Shown here in pieces: positions 16,659-25,281 of a DNA stretch of 64,000 nucleotides. This DNA comes from Rariglobus sp041662485. Its GTDB lineage: Bacteria; Verrucomicrobiota; Verrucomicrobiia; Opitutales; Opitutaceae. Positions within the stretch are counted from its first letter, which is position 1. Each line of letters opens with the position of its first letter. Below the pieces are notes generated by a model. The model worked only from the letters and a program-made list of their open reading frames with translations. It was not told the DNA's origin and did not search any database. A program made the position numbers and the translations under genes. The DNA lies in the NCBI GenBank assembly GCA_041662485.1, contig JBAZSJ010000004.1, positions 106,946 through 170,945 of the forward strand, in the 5' to 3' direction.

Positions 16659-19564
16659 TTTGGAAGCCGGGTTTTTCCGCCCGATCCTTTGGCCGGCATC
16701 AGCCGATGAAGCCTCTTGGCCAGCGCTTTCAAGCTCACCGGCTTGCTCATGTAGTCCGTGGCCCCTGCGGCGAGGCAACGTTCGCGGTCGCCCGGCATCG
16801 CGAGAGCCGTGAGCGCCACGATGGGAATGGTCTTCATCGCGGCGTCCGTGCGGATTTCACGGATGGCCGTCAGGCCGTCCATCACGGGCATCTGGATGTC
16901 CATGAGGATCAGCGCGGGCCTCAGCTCGCGGGCGAGTTTCACGGCCACGGCTCCGTTGGCCGCATAGTGCATCACATAACCTTTGTCCTCAAGGTAGCCG
17001 CCGATGGTCTGGACATTTGTCTCGTTGTCCTCGGCGAGCAAAATGGCGGGTCCGGCCGCGGGAAACGGAGCAACGTCCTGCGCGGTGGTGGGGATGACGG
17101 CCACCTCATCGCGCTGGAAGAAACCCGCGAGCTGCGCCCGTGTGATCGGCTTGGTAAAATGCGCCGCCGCCCCGAGGCCGCGGGATTTTCCGGGCTCATC
17201 CACCACGGAGACGACGGCCACGGGGATACCCCGCGTCTCAGGGTGCTCCTTGAGCCGCGCCAGCACCACCCAACCGCTGTCGCCGGGCAACTGGATGTCC
17301 AGCAGGATGACGTCGGGCCGCTCGCTCAACACCCTCTCGATGGCCTTGTCGCCGCTCGCGTGCGCCACGCTGTCGAGGCCAAGCTCGGCGAGATATTTCA
17401 CAAGGATCGCGCTTGAGGTGGGGTCGTCTTCGACGACCAGAGCGCGATGGCATTTTCGCAGATCGGGCGCGCCATCCGGTCTCGTTTCCCTGGCCGGCGC
17501 GCGCGCGGCGATCTGAGGCAGCCGCACAATGAAACGGCTGCCCTGGCCCGGTTTGCTCTCGAGCGTCACGCCGCCGCCGTGCAGCTCCACCAACTTCGCC
17601 ACCAGTGCCAGTCCCAGTCCCGTGCCCTCCTGCGCGCGGGTGAGCCCCGAATCGACCTGCGAAAACGCGCGGAAGAGTTTCCGTTCGTCCTCCGGCGCGA
17701 TGCCGATGCCGGTGTCCCATACCGTGAACTGCACCACGTTCCCGCCCTCCGGTGCGGCTACCTGCAGTCCTATGCGCCCGCCTTGCGGGGTGAACTTCAC
17801 GGCGTTGGTGAGCAGGTTGACGAGGATTTGTTTGAGGCGTTTCGGGTCGGCGGTGAATTTGGACATGCCCCCGTCGTGCCCGAACGCGACGCCGATATTT
17901 TTCTGGATCGCCTGGGTCCGCACAAACAGCAGGCAGCTCTCGCAGAATTCCCGCGTGTCCAGCGTCTCCGGATTCAGCCCAAGCATGCCGGATTCGACCT
18001 TGGAGAGGTCGAGGATGTCGTTGATGAGGGCGAGCAGGTGCGCCCCGCTCGTCGAGATGGTGGCGACGGACTTGGCCTGGCGCGGGGTGAGCGAGCCGGA
18101 TACCTGTTCGAGGAGCGCCTCGCTGAGGCCAAGGATGGCGTTGAGAGGGGTGCGCAGCTCATGGCTCATGTTGGCGAGAAACTCGTCCTTGAGCCGTCCG
18201 GCCTGGTCCAGCTCGGCGTTCTTTTCCTGCAGCACCTGGTCCAGGCGTTTGCGTTCCGTGATGTCCCGTGCGGCGGCGAACACGCCCTGCAGGCGCCGGT
18301 CGCGATCGTAGAACGTGGTCGCGTTGTATGACACGATGGTCTCCTTGCCGTCGCGGGCGCGCGCGGTGAGTTCGTAGTCGTTGACCTTGCGCTCGCTCAG
18401 CACCCGCTTGATGCTCGCCTCGGCGCGCTCGGGGTCGGTGAAGTAGTTCTTGAACGGCGCGCCGATCAACTCGTCGCGCGTGCAGCCGGTGAGCGCCTCC
18501 ATCTGCCTGTTGATGTCGGTGATGATGCCGGACGGGTCGGTGGTCATGATCGCGTCGATGTTGGACTCGATGAGCGATCGCGTGTAGAACTGCTGGTCGC
18601 GCAGGCGCTGATCGAGCTTCATGCGCTCCTCTTCTACCTCCTTGCGCGCGGTGTTGTCGGTGCCGATCAGCAGATAGCCGATGATCGCGGTATGAACGTC
18701 GCGCAGCGCCGTGACGGAGACGACGGCTGGGAGGCGGGTGCCGTCCTTGCGGATGTAGGTGAGCTCGTAGATGTCCTCGATCCCGCGCGAAGCCTTGAAG
18801 ACCAGGGCCTCGAAGCCCGGCGTGATGGTCGTCTCCAGTTCGGCGCTCAGCGTCTTGGCGCGCTCGACCACTTCCTGCGGATCGGAAATATCGGCCGGGG
18901 TGACCTTGTTCAGCACGTCGGCGGCCGCATAGCCCAGCATGCGCTCCGCGCCGACGTTGAAGATCTGGATGACGCCCTTTGCGTCTGTGGCGATGCTGGA
19001 GAAGTTGGCGCTGTTGAAAATGGCGCGCTGCAGGGCGCCCGCCTTGAGCAGGGCCGCTTCCGCCTCCTTGCGCGCGGTGTTGTCGGTGCCGATCAGCAGA
19101 TAGCCGATGATCTCCTCCCGGTCATCGCGCAGCGCGGTGACGGAGACGACGGCGGGGAGGCGGGTGCCGTCCTTGCGGATGTAGGTGAGCTCGTAGATGT
19201 CCTCGATCCCGCGAGAAGCCTTGAAGACCAAGGCCTCGAAGCCCGGCGTGATGGTGGTGGCCAGTTCCAAGCTCAGGGCTTTGGCGCGGGTGATGATCTC
19301 CTGGGGATCGGAAATATCGGCCGGGGTGACCTTGTTCAGCACGTCGGCGGCCGCATAGCCCAGCATGCGCTCCGCGCCGACGTTGAAGATCTGGATGACG
19401 CCCTTTTCGTCGGTGGCGATGCTGGAAAAGTTGGCGCTGTTGAGAATCGCGTTTTGCAAGGCCCCCGTCTTCAGCACCGCCTCATTGCGCTGGACTTCGG
19501 TGATGGTCTTCACCGGGCCGGCTGCGGCCTCTCCGGTCTCATGGGGAGATGCGGTGGTTGTCAT
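16655..19564 (-). CDS. Hybrid histidine kinase with tandem duplicated PAS domains and two receivers
   Basis: 969 aa without membrane segments. Two nearly identical PAS units occupy residues about 34-175 and 176-317 (period 142 residues, 426 bases), each with NSANFSSIATD and GYLLIGTDNTARKE; a third, different PAS follows at about 325-450 ending AAARDITERKR. Then come the H-box MSHELRTPLN with His468, N-box LVNLLTNAVKFTPQGG, G-box GTGLGLALV, receiver 1 with Asp756 (LLDIQLPGDSG) and receiver 2 with Asp889 (LMDIQMPVMDG). GTDNTARKE closes each duplicated unit as a PAC-type motif. Gene order and the ATGA overlap indicate that it phosphorylates or works with the downstream kinase. The input signal is unknown; the absence of transmembrane helices suggests an internal cue such as redox state or a small molecule. 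Confidence 0.9.
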   Translation of the reverse strand: MTTTASPHETGEAAAGPVKTITEVQRNEAVLKTGALQNAILNSANFSSIATDEKGVIQIFNVGAERMLGYAAADVLNKVTPADISDPQEIITRAKALSLELATTITPGFEALVFKASRGIEDIYELTYIRKDGTRLPAVVSVTALRDDREEIIGYLLIGTDNTARKEAEAALLKAGALQRAIFNSANFSSIATDAKGVIQIFNVGAERMLGYAAADVLNKVTPADISDPQEVVERAKTLSAELETTITPGFEALVFKASRGIEDIYELTYIRKDGTRLPAVVSVTALRDVHTAIIGYLLIGTDNTARKEVEEERMKLDQRLRDQQFYTRSLIESNIDAIMTTDPSGIITDINRQMEALTGCTRDELIGAPFKNYFTDPERAEASIKRVLSERKVNDYELTARARDGKETIVSYNATTFYDRDRRLQGVFAAARDITERKRLDQVLQEKNAELDQAGRLKDEFLANMSHELRTPLNAILGLSEALLEQVSGSLTPRQAKSVATISTSGAHLLALINDILDLSKVESGMLGLNPETLDTREFCESCLLFVRTQAIQKNIGVAFGHDGGMSKFTADPKRLKQILVNLLTNAVKFTPQGGRIGLQVAAPEGGNVVQFTVWDTGIGIAPEDERKLFRAFSQVDSGLTRAQEGTGLGLALVAKLVELHGGGVTLESKPGQGSRFIVRLPQIAARAPARETRPDGAPDLRKCHRALVVEDDPTSSAILVKYLAELGLDSVAHASGDKAIERVLSERPDVILLDIQLPGDSGWVVLARLKEHPETRGIPVAVVSVVDEPGKSRGLGAAAHFTKPITRAQLAGFFQRDEVAVIPTTAQDVAPFPAAGPAILLAEDNETNVQTIGGYLEDKGYVMHYAANGAVAVKLARELRPALILMDIQMPVMDGLTAIREIRTDAAMKTIPIVALTALAMPGDRERCLAAGATDYMSKPVSLKALAKRLHRLMPAKGSGGKTRLPK

Positions 19565-19846
19565 ATTTTGAAAGGAACGGATTGTCGGCCGATAATCCGA
19601 TTGCGCCTCGCGGCGGGCATGGCTTCCGGCGGTTCAAGATACGCCCAAATGCGCCGGTGAGGTATGGGGTGTAACCCTCCAACTTCCGATCTGTCGAAGC
19701 GTTATGCCCCATGGGGAGGTGCCGGGACAAGGTGCGAGCCGGGTTTTCCAATGTGGAAACGCGTTGGCCGTCATGGTGGCGGCACACCAAACAGGGACTC
19801 CTTATTCTCTTGGATCCAATACCTCGAAGCTTGCTCCGGCTTGGAT
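19565..19846. other. Upstream region of the kinase operon
   Basis: This stretch precedes the minus-strand kinase operon and should contain its promoter. No gene with a credible start and composition is visible on either strand; the open frames that cross it run into repeats. Together with the palindrome and 142-bp element to the right it makes up a gap of about 620 bases between the kinase operon and mnmA. Confidence 0.35.
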
Positions 19847-19902
19847 GTGGCCGCGAGCGTGAGCGAGTGGATGTCCGACCACTCGCTCACGCTCGCGGCC
19901 AC
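19847..19902. repeat. Perfect 24-bp inverted repeat with 8-base loop
   Basis: The arms at 19847-19870 and 19879-19902 are exact reverse complements, starting GTGGCCGCGAGCG, with loop ATGTCCGA. A smaller palindrome with arms GACAGA and TCTGTC follows at 19908-19922. No T-run follows on either strand, so it is not a standard terminator. It differs in sequence from the other repeat families in the window. Confidence 0.8.
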
Positions 19903-20042
19903 GTTGCAGACAGATGGTCTGTCCAATACGGGGCTTGTTCCGGGCATGTTTACCGCCGGCAGGTGCCAGCCAGGAAATGCAGGTCGCGAAGATTTTTGTT
20001 CTCCTGTGCGGCGTCTGCCGTGCGGTTGCAGGCGTTGCCCTT

Positions 20043-20184
20043 TTACTGAGCCTTGCATAATAGAGCGACGATTTCCAGGTAGGGCGGGACCGCTGGGCCC
20101 GCCGCGATTTACCACTGGGCACCGCGCAACGGACGGCCCAGCGGTCCGTCCCTACCTGTCACCCTATTACGCTAGACTCAGTAA
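20043..20184. mobile_element. 142-bp MITE-like element, copy 1, carrying a family A repeat
   Basis: Ends are imperfect terminal inverted repeats of about 26 bases (TTACTGAGCCTTGCATAATA at the left; the right end read inversely is TTACTGAGTCTAGCGTAATA). A complete family A repeat occupies 20078-20156. The CTGAG...CTCAG core is flanked by TA on both sides, as expected for IS630/mariner-type target duplication. Copy 2 at 58131-58272 differs at only two positions by eye. It ends two bases before the mnmA stop codon region and encodes nothing. Confidence 0.75.
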
Positions 20185-20186
20185 GC

Positions 20187-21389
20187 TTAAGCATAGACGC
20201 CGCCGCCGAGCAGGCGCTCGCCGTCGTGGATTGCGAGGATCTGTCCGCTGGCGAGGCCGCGCTGCGGTTCGTCGAAGCGCACGAGTGCGGTGCCGTTGCT
20301 CTCGGAGTCGGGGATGAATTCGATGGCCACGCGTGGATCGCGGTAGCGCACGCGGCCTTCGAGCCGGCGCGACGTGGTGATCGGCGCGGTATTCCACTGG
20401 AGGGAATGGACGCGCGCCTCGGTTTGGAAAAGACCCGGTGCGTCGGGCAGATCGAAGGCGACGAGGAGGGCGTTGTCGGCGGAGCGTTTGCCGACCACGA
20501 CGTAGGCGCGGTTGTCGGTGTTGGAGGGAACGCCGATGCCCTTGCGCTGGCCGAGCGTGAAGTAGTGGAGGCCGCGATGTTCGCCGAGGTGTTTGCCGTC
20601 GGTGGCGCGCACGACGGGGCCGGGCTGGTCGGGCACGTATTGGCGGAGGAAGTCCTGCATCTTCACCTCGCCGATGAAGCAGATGCCCTGGCTGTCTTTT
20701 TTCTGGGCGGTGGGCAGGCCGGCCTCGGCGGCGAGGCGGCGGAGTTCGGGCTTGGGCAGGTGGCCGATGGGGAAGCGGGCGTCGGCGAGCTGTTCATGGG
20801 AGAGCAACGCGAGGAAGTAGGACTGGTCCTTGTTTTTGTCCGCGCCCTCGATGAGGGCGAAGCGAGAGCGATCATCTTGGTCAAAGTAACCTAATAGGTT
20901 ACTTTGACCGGAGGGCAGGGAGGGCCCATCGGTGCCGCCGTGTTCGGCTACCGACGGACGGCCCGGCGGTCCGTCCCTACCTAGCTCCACGCGGCGGGCG
21001 TAGTGGCCGGTGGCGACGGAGGAGAAACCGTGGTCCTTGGCCCAGGCGCGGAACACGCCGAACTTGATCTCGCGGTTGCACATGATGTCGGGATTGGGCG
21101 TGAGGCCCCGGCGGTAGCCGTCGAGCAGGTAGGCGACCACGCGCTCCCGGTAGTCCTGCATGAGGTTGACGACGCGGAACTCGATGGCGAGCCGGTCGCA
21201 GACGGCCCGGGCGTCCTCGATGTCCTGTTGCCACGGGCAGTGGCCGATGACGTTGTCCTCGTTGATCCAGTTCTTCATGTAGGCGCCCACGAGGTCGTGC
21301 CCCTGCTGCTTGAGCAGGAGCGCGGCGACGGAGCTGTCGACGCCACCGGACATGGCGACGAGGATTTTTTCGGATGAAGGCACGGACAT
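20187..21389 (-). CDS. mnmA: tRNA-specific 2-thiouridylase MnmA with an internal repeat-derived insertion
   Basis: Thiolates U34 of tRNA-Lys, -Glu and -Gln using sulfur relayed through TusE or IscS. The 400 aa product has the PP-loop SGGVDSS near residue 14, catalytic Cys104 (NPDIMCNREIKF) and Cys237 (GICFIGE), and the family C-terminal beta barrel. It is about 40 residues longer than usual. The excess lies at about residues 137-171, between GHYARRVE and the RFALIEGADKNKDQSYFL element, exactly where the DNA holds a 31-base palindrome (20879-20909) and a family A repeat (20914-20981). The insert keeps the frame and adds a Gly/Pro/Arg-rich loop. All catalytic motifs remain, so the enzyme is probably active. 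Confidence 0.93.
   Translation of the reverse strand: MSVPSSEKILVAMSGGVDSSVAALLLKQQGHDLVGAYMKNWINEDNVIGHCPWQQDIEDARAVCDRLAIEFRVVNLMQDYRERVVAYLLDGYRRGLTPNPDIMCNREIKFGVFRAWAKDHGFSSVATGHYARRVELGRDGPPGRPSVAEHGGTDGPSLPSGQSNLLGYFDQDDRSRFALIEGADKNKDQSYFLALLSHEQLADARFPIGHLPKPELRRLAAEAGLPTAQKKDSQGICFIGEVKMQDFLRQYVPDQPGPVVRATDGKHLGEHRGLHYFTLGQRKGIGVPSNTDNRAYVVVGKRSADNALLVAFDLPDAPGLFQTEARVHSLQWNTAPITTSRRLEGRVRYRDPRVAIEFIPDSESNGTALVRFDEPQRGLASGQILAIHDGERLLGGGVYA
20879..20909. repeat. 14-bp perfect inverted repeat inside mnmA
   Basis: Arms GGTCAAAGTAACCT and AGGTTACTTTGACC around the loop AAT. It is AT-richer than the surrounding coding sequence and encodes SGQSNLLGYFDQ in MnmA, which has no counterpart in the family. 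It adjoins the family A repeat on its right. Confidence 0.85.
20914..20981. repeat. Family A repeat inside the mnmA reading frame
   Basis: The right half is a near-perfect family A arm (CGGACGGCCCGGCGGTCCGT then CCCTACC, one base different from the intergenic form); the left half is degenerate. It is translated in frame on the minus strand as part of residues 137-159 of MnmA. Confidence 0.8.
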
Positions 21390-21499
21390 GACGACGTGGG
21401 AGGGAGGCGCGGTTTGTCAACCGTTGGCAGGGCCTTGAGCGGTTGCTTTCGGTCTTGTGCGAGGGTTGGCACGGCGAATGATAGTTCACCGCCGTTGTC

Positions 21500-23953
21500 A
21501 TGTCACCACGCCCGAAAAAAATCGCCCGCGCATGGTTGGAGTCGCCCACACAGGGGGTGATCGAGCTGCTCCATGACTGGAAGGCGCGGCACCTGCCGCC
21601 CCTGGCGCTCGGCGGGGCGGGGAAGTTCGCGTCGTTGCAGCGCGTGCCCGACTATACCTTCGGCTGCGAGAGCGGCTATTTCGTCAACCGCAAGGACGAG
21701 ATCTATTTTTTCCTGCGTCTCGCACAGCATCCCGACATCAATCCGGCGGTGGAGACGGTCTACCTGGCGGGTGATTTCAACGGCTGGCAGGATGCGGTGG
21801 GGCAGGCGGAGTGGGCGTTGAGAAGGGCTTCGCTGGATGGCGAACCGGTGTTGTTGTGGTCGGGTGCGTCGGAGAAGTTTTATGGCACCCCGCAGATGAG
21901 GTTTAAATTCGTGACGGCGGCGCATCTGTGGCTGCCGGTCAACGCGGGCGCGCCGAACGCCGAGCGCGACGGCACGGGCAATTTCAACCTCTCGATCGAT
22001 CCCGAGCGCACGGGCCAGCACCTGTTCAAGTTCACCTTGGCCCATCCGCATAATCTTTCGGAGCCGGCGGTGGTGCGCTGGTCGGTGGGGGAGACCGACG
22101 AGAGCGTGCCGCTCATGCCGGGCGAGTTTTTCTACGAACTCGGCACCGATCTGCCGCTCGGGGCGCTGGTGCGGGACCGGGAGACGGTGTTCCGGCTGTT
22201 CGCGCCGCGCGCGAAATCCGTCTGGCTGTCCGTCTGCGCCGCGCTCGACCAGCAGGAGAACCCGCATCGTTATCCGCTCGTGCGCCGCGAAGACCGGCAC
22301 GGCCAGGCCGGCGTGTGGGAAATCACCTTGGCGGACAACCTTCACGGCTGGTTTTACTGGTATCATGTGGACGGGCCGGTTGACGCCTTCGGTCTTTTTG
22401 ATCCGCGGCATCGCGTGCTCGATCCTTATGCGTTGTCCGCGGCGGGCCGCCTGGGTCCGGGCATCGTGCTGGATTCCGCCTGGGTGGGGCAGGGGGATCG
22501 CAGCTTCAAAACGCCCGCCTGGCACGATCTGGTGATCGCCGAGGCCCACGTGCGCGATCTCACGGCCCTTGCGCCCGTCGTGATGAGCACGGAGGAGCGG
22601 CGCGGGTTCGCCGGTCTGCGCAAATGGGTGGAGCATCCCGATTTTTATCTGCACAGGCTCGGCGTGAACTGCGTGGAGCTGCAGCCGATCCAGGAAAACG
22701 ACGCGAAGACGCCCGACGAATACCACTGGGGCTACATGACGGACAATTACTTTTCCCCTGCGAGCGGCTACGCGACCGATCCTGCGCGTGCGTCGGGCGT
22801 GAAGGAGTTTCAGGCGCTGGTCGCCGCGTTCCACCGGCGCGGCATGGCGGTGATCCTCGACGTGGTTTACAACCATGTCGGCGAGCCGGCGCACCTGATG
22901 TTTGTCGACCGCCTTTATTACTTTGAGCAGGACGGCGCGGGGAATCTCTCCAACTGGAGCGGCTGCGGGAACGACCTGCGCGCGCGCTCCGTGATGGCCA
23001 CGAGGCTGATCATCGACAGCTGCCGGCACCTGGTGGAGGTCTATGGTGTTGACGGCTTCCGCTTCGATCTGGCGGACCTCGTCGGGGCCGATGTGCTGAA
23101 GCAGGTCGAGGTCGAGCTCAAGCGAGCGAAGCCCGACGTCATCCTCATCGCCGAACCGTGGAGCTTCCGCGGACACATCGCGGGCGAACTGCGCGACACC
23201 GGCTGGGCCTCGTGGAACGACGGCTACCGCAATTTCGTGCGCGACTACGTGCGCGGCGGCGGCACGCGCGAGAGCCTGGAGTATTACCTGAAGGGTTCGC
23301 CGTGGTATTACGCCAAGTGGCCGGCTCAGACGGTCAACTACACCGAGTCGCACGACGACAAGACCTGGATCGACAACATCACGGAGAACGCCAGCGGCAA
23401 CGGCGACCACCCCACGCTCAACGACCGCCGCCGCACGCATCTCATGGTGGCGTTTCTGAACATGTCCATCGGCATTCCCATGCTTTCGGCCGGACAGGAC
23501 TTCATCCGCTCGAAGCAGGGCATCAACAACACCTACCAGATGGGCGAGGTGAACGCCCTCGATTACAAGCGCATCTACCGGTTTCCGGCGACGCATTCGT
23601 ATTTTGCGGACTGGATCGCCTTCCGCCGGTCGGATCCGGGCCGGTTGCTCCGCCATTTTTCACGGGCGACCGAGGGGTTCTTCCAGTTTTTCTGGGCGCA
23701 CGACACCGCCGCGCCCGCCGTGCTTTATAATGCCGATCATTCGCAGGGACCGCAGCAGATCCTTTTTGCGATCAATCCCACGATCTACGACGTCACGATC
23801 CCCGTGGGGGCGGAGGTTGCGGCCGGCGAATGGCGGCAACTGGCTGATCAGGAGCGGTTTTTTTCGACTTTTCACGCCGGCGGCGGTCGGACGGTGGAAT
23901 CCGATCTTTATGTGCCGGCGCTGGGGCTTGCGCTCTGGTTGAAGGAGGGTTGA
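21500..23953 (+). CDS. GH13 alpha-glucan debranching enzyme (type I pullulanase/isoamylase-like)
   Basis: 817 aa, predicted to cleave alpha-1,6 branches in glycogen or starch-like glucans. The N-terminal part has beta-sandwich segments with YLAGDFNGW, as in CBM48 modules; a second such module lies near residues 225-320. The catalytic barrel shows region I DVVYNHV, region II GFRFDLAD with nucleophile Asp523, region III LIAEPW with acid/base Glu552, and region IV ESHDD with Asp619. YHWGYMTDNYFSP near residue 410 parallels the YNWGYDP signature of type I pullulanases. No signal peptide, so it acts inside the cell, probably on stored glycogen or imported dextrins. Divergent from mnmA and upstream of the glycolytic genes. 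Confidence 0.88.
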   Translation: MSPRPKKIARAWLESPTQGVIELLHDWKARHLPPLALGGAGKFASLQRVPDYTFGCESGYFVNRKDEIYFFLRLAQHPDINPAVETVYLAGDFNGWQDAVGQAEWALRRASLDGEPVLLWSGASEKFYGTPQMRFKFVTAAHLWLPVNAGAPNAERDGTGNFNLSIDPERTGQHLFKFTLAHPHNLSEPAVVRWSVGETDESVPLMPGEFFYELGTDLPLGALVRDRETVFRLFAPRAKSVWLSVCAALDQQENPHRYPLVRREDRHGQAGVWEITLADNLHGWFYWYHVDGPVDAFGLFDPRHRVLDPYALSAAGRLGPGIVLDSAWVGQGDRSFKTPAWHDLVIAEAHVRDLTALAPVVMSTEERRGFAGLRKWVEHPDFYLHRLGVNCVELQPIQENDAKTPDEYHWGYMTDNYFSPASGYATDPARASGVKEFQALVAAFHRRGMAVILDVVYNHVGEPAHLMFVDRLYYFEQDGAGNLSNWSGCGNDLRARSVMATRLIIDSCRHLVEVYGVDGFRFDLADLVGADVLKQVEVELKRAKPDVILIAEPWSFRGHIAGELRDTGWASWNDGYRNFVRDYVRGGGTRESLEYYLKGSPWYYAKWPAQTVNYTESHDDKTWIDNITENASGNGDHPTLNDRRRTHLMVAFLNMSIGIPMLSAGQDFIRSKQGINNTYQMGEVNALDYKRIYRFPATHSYFADWIAFRRSDPGRLLRHFSRATEGFFQFFWAHDTAAPAVLYNADHSQGPQQILFAINPTIYDVTIPVGAEVAAGEWRQLADQERFFSTFHAGGGRTVESDLYVPALGLALWLKEG

Positions 23954-24121
23954 GAGGACTTTTGACCGCTGGGAGGCAACAAACGCAGCGAATTTACCAG
24001 CGTGTGCGCAGCCAAAACCCTTGCAAACCAGCGCGTCGCCCCTTTCTGTGGCCATCCCGTGCCATCGCGGTGCGGCTCACCTGAATCAGTAAACTATCAC
24101 CAGTAAAACGGAGTTCCTATT

Positions 24122-25168
24122 ATGGCAGTTAAAGTTGCAATCAATGGTTTCGGTCGCATCGGTCGCCTCGTCTTCCGCGCTCTCGTCGAGCAAGGTCTTC
24201 TCGGCACCACCTTCGACGTCGTCGCCGTCGGTGACATCGTCCCGGCCGACAATCTCGCCTACCTCTTGAAATACGACTCCACGCAGGGCAAATTTGCCGG
24301 CACCGTGACGTCCAAGAAGTCCTCCCCGGACAAGGCCGAGGACGACGTCCTCGTGGTCAACGGCAAGGACATCCTCGTCGTTTCCGCCAAGTCCCCCGCC
24401 GAGCTCCCCTGGGCCAAGCTGGGTGTTGAACTCGTCATCGAGTCCACCGGTCTGTTCACCGAGGCCGAGAAGGCCAAGGGCCACATCGTCGCCGGCGCCA
24501 AGAAGGTCATCATCTCCGCTCCTGCGAAGGGCGAGGACATCACCATCGTGCTCGGCGTGAACGACGACCAATACGACGCCTCCAAGCACCATATCGTTTC
24601 CAACGCTTCCTGCACCACGAACTGCCTCGCGCCGCTCGTTCACGTGCTCCTCAAGGAAGGCTTTGGCCTCGAGGAAGGTCTGATGACGACCATCCACTCC
24701 TACACCGCCACGCAGAAGACCGTGGACGGCCCGTCGAAGAAGGACTGGAAGGGTGGCCGCTCCGCCGCCATCAACATCATCCCGTCGAGCACCGGCGCCG
24801 CCAAGGCCACCGCGCTCGTTCTCCCCGCGACCAAGGGCAAGCTGACCGGCATGTCCTTCCGCGTCCCGACCCCGACCGTCTCGGTGGTCGATCTGACCTT
24901 CCGTTCCACCAAGGAAACCTCCCTCAAGGAAATCAACGCCGCGATCAAGAACGCGTCCGAGACCTACCTCAAGGGCATCCTCGGCTACACCTCCGACGAA
25001 GTCGTTTCTTCGGACTTCATCCACGACAAGCAGTCCTCGATCTACGACGCCGGTTCCTCGATCGAGCTCAACAGCAAGTTCTTCAAGCTCGTGTCCTGGT
25101 ATGACAACGAGTGGGGCTATTCCAACCGCGTCGTCGAGCTCACCAAGAAGATCGCCGCCAAGCTGTAA
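24122..25168 (+). CDS. gap: Glyceraldehyde-3-phosphate dehydrogenase
   Basis: 348 aa tetrameric NAD-dependent enzyme of glycolysis, converting glyceraldehyde 3-phosphate to 1,3-bisphosphoglycerate. The Rossmann start VAINGFGRIGRLVFRA, the catalytic SNASCTTNC with Cys164, the HSYTATQ element with the catalytic His, and the C-terminal SWYDNEWGYSNRV are all intact. A good ribosome site (GGAG at about 24110) precedes the ATG. Codon use is strongly biased to C-ending codons, typical of high expression. It heads a gap-pgk-tpiA run and is separated from pgk by an inverted repeat rather than a promoter I can recognise. Confidence 0.97.
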   Translation: MAVKVAINGFGRIGRLVFRALVEQGLLGTTFDVVAVGDIVPADNLAYLLKYDSTQGKFAGTVTSKKSSPDKAEDDVLVVNGKDILVVSAKSPAELPWAKLGVELVIESTGLFTEAEKAKGHIVAGAKKVIISAPAKGEDITIVLGVNDDQYDASKHHIVSNASCTTNCLAPLVHVLLKEGFGLEEGLMTTIHSYTATQKTVDGPSKKDWKGGRSAAINIIPSSTGAAKATALVLPATKGKLTGMSFRVPTPTVSVVDLTFRSTKETSLKEINAAIKNASETYLKGILGYTSDEVVSSDFIHDKQSSIYDAGSSIELNSKFFKLVSWYDNEWGYSNRVVELTKKIAAKL

Positions 25169-25188
25169 TTAGCGTCCTCCCTCAACCC

Positions 25189-25259
25189 TTGCCGCGGATG
25201 CGCGGATGATCGCGGATACTCTCTGATTCATCCGCCCTCGTCCGTGTCATCCGCGGCAA
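25189..25259. repeat. Inverted repeat between gap and pgk
   Basis: Arms TTGCCGCGGATG and CATCCGCGGCAA (25189-25200 and 25248-25259) bracket several GCGGAT/ATCCGC half-repeats. It resembles a common bacterial 'CCGCGGAT' intergenic repeat. In a gap-pgk mRNA it would fold into a stem, which might protect or attenuate the transcript. Confidence 0.7.
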
Positions 25260-25281
25260 ATTTATTTTAACGACTCCGACC

